This document shows, in pieces, positions 59,373-64,000 of a stretch of 64,000 nt of DNA; the first letter of the stretch is position 1, and every line of letters begins with the position of its first letter. A program made the position numbers and the translations under genes. The notes under the pieces are model-generated. The model was not told the DNA's origin. It saw only the letters and a list, made by a program, of their open reading frames with translations, and ran no database searches. The DNA lies in the NCBI GenBank assembly GCA_015345905.1, contig JADDTR010000029.1, forward strand, positions 124,001 to 188,000, read 5' to 3'. Source of the stretch: Aotearoamyces nothofagi. Lineage: Eukaryota; Ascomycota; Leotiomycetes; Leotiales; Tympanidaceae.

Positions 59373-59842
59373 AGGGGGCTCAGTTGCAATGGCTCAGTTA
59401 CGACAGCTTAGCTGCAATAGCTTAGTTACGATACCCAGTAGCGGTACCTTAGCTAGTCGACATGTCTCTCAACTGCGGTCTGTACCTTGGCGTGTCTAGA
59501 GAGCGGCCGTCACGAGATCGGCGCAAGAAGACGGCTACTGTGCTCGTATCATCGTATCGTATCGTATCGTATATATATATAGAGAAAAGAGAAAAGAAAA
59601 GAGAAAAGAAAAGAGGAGAAAAGGGGAAGCAGAAGAGGAGATAATCGGCAGACGACTTTTATGATGAGGTGCGAATCAAGTCAATAAGGTGAGCTTCTGA
59701 TTGATTGGATTATGCAAGGTGGATGGATTCCCCCAAGTCACATCAAACTCGTGGTCTAGTGAACTCTGCATTTTCAAGGTATATGGTCGAGGTCTCGTGA
59801 TAGACATAACATGCTATTACCGCATCCAGCAGCTCCATAGCA

Positions 59843-62466
59843 TCAAGACATCGACAGATTCTCCTCTCCCAGCTCCGAAGCCTTGCCCTGCTCCGGGATA
59901 GCAAAGATCTTGTACTGCGTCCCATCCTTCCCCAGCACGGAAATCCTGGCCGAGTACCCATCTCTGCCCGCAGCGGATTTCGTGCTCACCTGGAGACTAT
60001 CCGGGATGAAAGAGTCCGGGTCGGGAAAGGAGTATTTCGTACAGTGGGGGAGGATGCTGGTTATAGTATGAGTGGGGGGATGATTTGCTGAAGCTATCGA
60101 TCCCGGAGTTGAGTATGAGAGAACAGAGTCAACGCTTCGGTAAGGGAGGCTGAGGAGGCTCGGGATTTGGTCTGCCAGGTTAGATTGGCCGACAGAGGAG
60201 GAGGAGGTGGTGCTTACCTTTTGAGAACCATAAGAGTAATAGATGATTATCATCTAGGAAGGCTACATCTTTAATATGCCCCTCACCAATGCCGATTGAT
60301 GTCTCAGTCATTGAAAGCCTCGTACTGATACCATTTTCAAGTAACATCAATATACAGGAGATGCGAACTATACTCAGTGTTAGTCAAATGTCAACGCCTG
60401 AGGTATAACTACTGACTTGTATCCGCAACATCTCCTGAAACAACAGCAATGTATGTGCTGCAGTGGGTTTCGTCCTTGAGAGTTGTTAGGCTTGACTTCT
60501 CAATCATCACATAGCACATACCTTGGGACAGATTCGCATGGCAATTGGTCCCCCTTTAGTACCACTATCAATTTCAACCGGCTGTCCAAAAAGTACATTC
60601 CGCTTCTCAGCCTCGGCGATCTGCTGGAAGACAGCGTTCGCCTGTTGTTCGAGATGCTTGCACAGGGAATCCAAGTTGAGCAGAGCCTTCATATAAGGCA
60701 ATCCTGCCTCGTGCCTCTGCAGTTGCTTGTCGAGCACATTAAACATTGGCAAGCCTTTCTCCACGTTTTCATCGTTATTTTTGCCATCTTCTGCTGTGAC
60801 ATCCTGGAAAAATACAGAGAGTCGATTTGTAGTCATGGCTGTCTGGATATATAGCAGAACCTTGCCATGGTCAATAGCACCTTCCTTTTCACGGGTTTCA
60901 TCCGGTGGAGATGAAGAAGAGTCGGAAGCAAGTCTGTCAATCTCGTAGCGTAGCCAGATTGAAAAGGCAGCAAACTGGTCAATCTCGTCGACGACGTAGG
61001 TCAATATGCGAGTAGATACCAGACTTAGGCAGGCTATTGTATCCATGACGAGGCTGATCTGCTTACTGGAGAACCCTAACGTATCATTTACTCCTTGATA
61101 TTTGGCAATACCAGAAAGACGGCTCAAGATAACACCGCACCGTTCTAGTGCAGGCATCATATCCTCGTGGACAAGCCTTCGCAGGTTGTCTAATCCAGTT
61201 GTAACAGCCTTATCCCATCGTTTGTGGCCCTGGAAGCTGTTAGTGATATAGAAACTAGCAGAGACATAGCACCTACCCTTTCTGCTAACTCATCCACAAG
61301 CCATTCTCTAACAGCTGAGTATGTATGACCAGTTGCAACAGAGTGATACATGGCCTGCACAATATCATAGCCGTTATTCTCCATTAAAGTCTCGTTGATA
61401 TTTCGTAGAAACTTGCTTGGTAGGTCTTGTGTCGCTTGCCATTCGATCGTCATGAGAGCCTGGACTTGATGAATGTATCTCAAAAGATTTTGTAGGGTGG
61501 TGGACCTGGAAGCAAGCAGTGGAAGATAGCTACTTGATGTGATGAAACGTAAATCCATAGGGACGAAATAAAGTCCTCTTACAAGTGTTGAGGCTGACTT
61601 CATTAGTAGCGCGTGTGTAGAGTAACTCTTGTGTGAGGCATGGAAGACCAATTGATGATTCGAAGCTTTAGACGATGGCAGAGGTGATGGAAACGATCCA
61701 ACGACGAATGAATCGTAGATGCTGAGATGCACACAACCATCTACCGTACCAACAACCATCACGTCAACAGCGTCATTGTCCTTTGGATTAAATGCACGGA
61801 AAAGGCTGTCAATGGAAGCTCTAGAGCTAAAAATGTCTTCCCTGATAGCATTTAGTGACAGAAAGTGAAAGATTAACCTCGACTTACGATGTGCCTCCAG
61901 CAGGAAGTACACTGAGTTTCGGCATGCTTGATTCAATATCGATTAGAGCAAGATCTCGAGGTAGGTCAAGAGACCTATTCTCCTCACTATCTAACTCATC
62001 GTCAATCAGATCCTTCCAAGACGAGCCCGTCTTGAATGACCTTGTCCTGGTAGTCTTTCTATTAGTGAAGTTTGATGTCCAGTCAAGGCACGTGACCCCA
62101 GTCATGCCAGAGCTTGCAGTTGAAATCTGATGAACTGTTTTGCTGCTCTCAGCTCCGACTAATCGTACGACTCCATCACTCCATGCAATGGCAAGTAGAT
62201 GGCCTGGAATAATGTCAGCCTTGTGTCTGCCAGGGGCCATTGTCTGTACCGTTTGGCTTCCATCCAATTCTTTCCACACGCAAGTCACCACCTTTCCGAG
62301 TCACACCGTACACCCTTTGACCATTCAGACGTTGTACTAGGACCTGTTGATCATTACTTCCCAGTGCAACCAATTCCATAGACGGACAGTATGCCATCAA
62401 GCCAGGATCACCATTTTGATGTAAGGTCTTCTCGCCAATGACCTTCAACACTACCTCTGCCGCCAT
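59843..62466 (-). CDS. APC4: Anaphase-promoting complex subunit 4
   Basis: Seven exons (62466-62250, 62203-61888, 61826-61277, 61229-60522, 60474-60417, 60367-60218, 60171-59843) join in frame to 775 residues. Apc4 is a scaffold subunit of the APC/C ubiquitin ligase that drives exit from mitosis. The N-terminal WD40-like region shows 'DPGLMAYCPSMELVALGSNDQQV' and, across intron 1, 'IGWKPNG|HLLAIAWSDGVVRL'. The middle Apc4 helical domain shows 'LRNINETLMENNG', 'ELAER|GHKRWDKAVTTGLDNLRRL', and 'MPALERCGVILSRLSGIAKY'. The C-terminal beta-strands include 'IKDVAFLDDNHLLLLW'. The two small exons (58 and 150 bases) were placed by frame and domain continuity. The 3' end borders the satellite-dense zone. 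Confidence 0.88.
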
Positions 62467-62935
62467 GCTAAGTTATTATCGAGCTTTGGGACCTAGATTA
62501 TCGAAAGGTCACAAGGCAAAAATCATGATTTCGCAGTCAAATTCCTCGAATCTGAGCTCTCGTCATATGTCTGCTGCATATAGTCACGAGGTAGGCATGC
62601 GTTAAGAAGTCGCTCGCGATTGACCTTGTTACGCTAAGCGAGCTTCAAATCTTTTCGAATCTGGATCTTTAATATAATGATATTGAATCACAGTACACAC
62701 AGTAGTATAAAGTCGATTACAGCGGTAAGTGCTTCACTATTAGATTATATATGTTTGTTCGATGTAATTTTTGGCATAATGGTTTCTGAACTTTTAAAAT
62801 TTGGCTCGTAAGACACAAGATGGCATCTATGCTCTCTAAAGTGGTTCAATTAACTATGATATAGCCTTAAGAGGGCCTTCATTCCCACGCCATGCTCCAA
62901 GCATCCACAAAAACTTGCATACAGTGTCACGTCAA
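62467..62935. other. Short tandem intergenic gap
   Basis: This is the APC4 promoter and the 3' flank of the delta-COP gene, both on the minus strand. AT-rich; nothing else was seen. Confidence 0.6.
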
Positions 62936-64000
62936 TTACTCAATTAAATATGAGTCCGTGACTGATCTGACTTCCTTGGAGAACGTCACATCTTCGTTTA
63001 TATCGAGCAATGTCACTGATTTGACCTATTTGACAATTAGCATCATCTGCTAAATAGCCTATAATGACCATGGAATGGAGTTACTTACATCGACATCCAC
63101 AAAGGGCGTAGTCTTTGCAAATTTGACTTGCATTGGAAAGAACTCATTTTCATCATCTGCTTGTGCTTCAAATTCGAAAGATCCCGTGCTATTGTCCTCA
63201 TCAATTGTTCCGATCTTCCATTCTAGGCTATCTCCTGATACCTCACAAGTAGCATCGAAGCTTGAAACCACCGGCTCACTGGTGGCGTAGGGGATTATCA
63301 CGGTTACATCTTTCAGTGAGTCACCCCCGGTGAGTTCGTATTCGATGGTAACAGTATAGCTATCATCTGATCCTTTATTCACCCAGACGGTAAAGGTAAT
63401 GGGTACAGCGCTGATATCCTCAGCTTTGGGTGTGGCTCTCCAGCGAAGGACGCCAACAGAATTGTTTACGGGGAAGCCTCTTGCGGCGTTGCTCATTTGG
63501 ATAGCTTTAGAGCTTGTGAAAAGAGGTCGATCAACATTAGGATGAGTTCTGAATTGAGCCCCATGGCTAGCATTCGCGGTGAGATCCAGCTTGACCTTGG
63601 TTAATGTTTCATCAGAAATTCGTAATTGTAGATCGCCCTTGACTTCGAGGGAGTTCAGCGAGCCTTCTCTAGATAATTTCGCAGTAATTGTTTCCGCAAT
63701 TGTGACATGGATCGCGTCTCGGTCTAGGGATGGAGTATTTGCTGCGGGTGTGTGGTCGATGGCGGCTATCGTGGGATGATTTGGCACCAATGGTGTTGAC
63801 TCCTCGACTTCGGCACCCATGTCACCTCTGACTCGCTCAAACATGTCCGTTGTCTTTGACTTCTTTCCTAGCTGCATGCCCTTACCCTTCAGTGCAGTTG
63901 CCCTGGAAGTAGGTTAATAAAAGTTCTAGTAAGATAAAGCAAGGAGACGAACTTGTATGACTTGTTCTTCTCGGCTTCGTAAGAGTCGTACGTATCCGTG
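62936..64000 (-). CDS. RET2: Coatomer subunit delta (delta-COP), 5' partial
   Basis: Exons on the minus strand: the window-edge piece 64000-63953, then 63902-63089, then 63025-62936. The first residues seen are 'TDTYDSYEAEKNKSYK', then 'GMQLGKKSKTTDMFERVRGD', the linker that precedes the mu-homology domain. The domain itself follows: 'IHVTIAETITAKLSREGSL', 'LEVKGDLQLRI', 'QFRTHPNVDRPLF', and 'LEWKIGTIDEDNSTGSFEFEA'. The short last exon gives 'VKSVTLLDINEDVTFSKEV', the final strand. About 317 residues are visible; the N-terminal longin part lies beyond the edge. Delta-COP belongs to the COPI coat, which returns cargo from Golgi to endoplasmic reticulum. Confidence 0.92.

Larger units (their letters stand above)
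54679..59842. other. 5.2-kb satellite-dense interval
   Basis: No gene is supported: all long frames coincide with low-complexity tracts and overlap on several frames. More than 15 micro- or minisatellites of different unit lengths lie here; the clearest are listed separately. Confidence 0.6.

Overview
The window is nuclear DNA of a filamentous ascomycete (Pezizomycotina). Genes carry short GT-AG introns of about 45 to 95 bases, are monocistronic and lie on both strands. The gene set includes a TeaR-type cell-end receptor, a PhiA-like wall protein, a DUF7924 protein and a GH3 beta-glucosidase, which are typical of this subphylum. The class cannot be fixed from sequence alone. I found no rRNA, tRNA or CRISPR.

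Left part (1-23.7 kb): a methyltransferase with a huge disordered N-terminus (cut by the window start), a DUF7924 protein, a seven-exon class III aminotransferase, a small secreted protein, a gene-poor AT-rich stretch, then a homocysteine S-methyltransferase next to an AAT-family amino acid permease. A secreted serine carboxypeptidase and a small PhiA-like wall protein follow. The methyltransferase/permease pair resembles the S-methylmethionine (mmuM/mmuP) and yeast MHT1/MMP1 or SAM4/SAM3 pairings. The same 10-base palindrome, GTCACGTGAC, occurs between the two genes and inside the first permease intron.

Middle part (23.7-43.8 kb): a Dnf3-like P4-ATPase lipid flippase, a secreted GH3 beta-glucosidase, 4.5 kb without a supported gene, a sterol O-acyltransferase divergent from the AP-1 gamma-adaptin gene, and a J-domain protein. 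Several of these act in membrane lipid handling and Golgi/endosome traffic.

Right part (43.8-64 kb): 2.8 kb without a supported gene, a secreted Cys-containing protein of unknown family with an Ala/Val-rich helical core, the TeaR homologue with a C-terminal CaaX box, a calcineurin-like phosphoesterase, then about 7 kb (52.6-59.7 kb) packed with micro- and minisatellites that surround one small conserved four-Cys protein. The anaphase-promoting complex subunit Apc4 and delta-COP (cut by the window end) close the window.

Exon boundaries were worked out by hand from reading frame, splice consensus and recalled family sequence. They are internally frame-consistent but not confirmed by transcripts. 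No virus-like element could be identified with confidence; one AT-rich tract may be an old, decayed repeat of unknown class.
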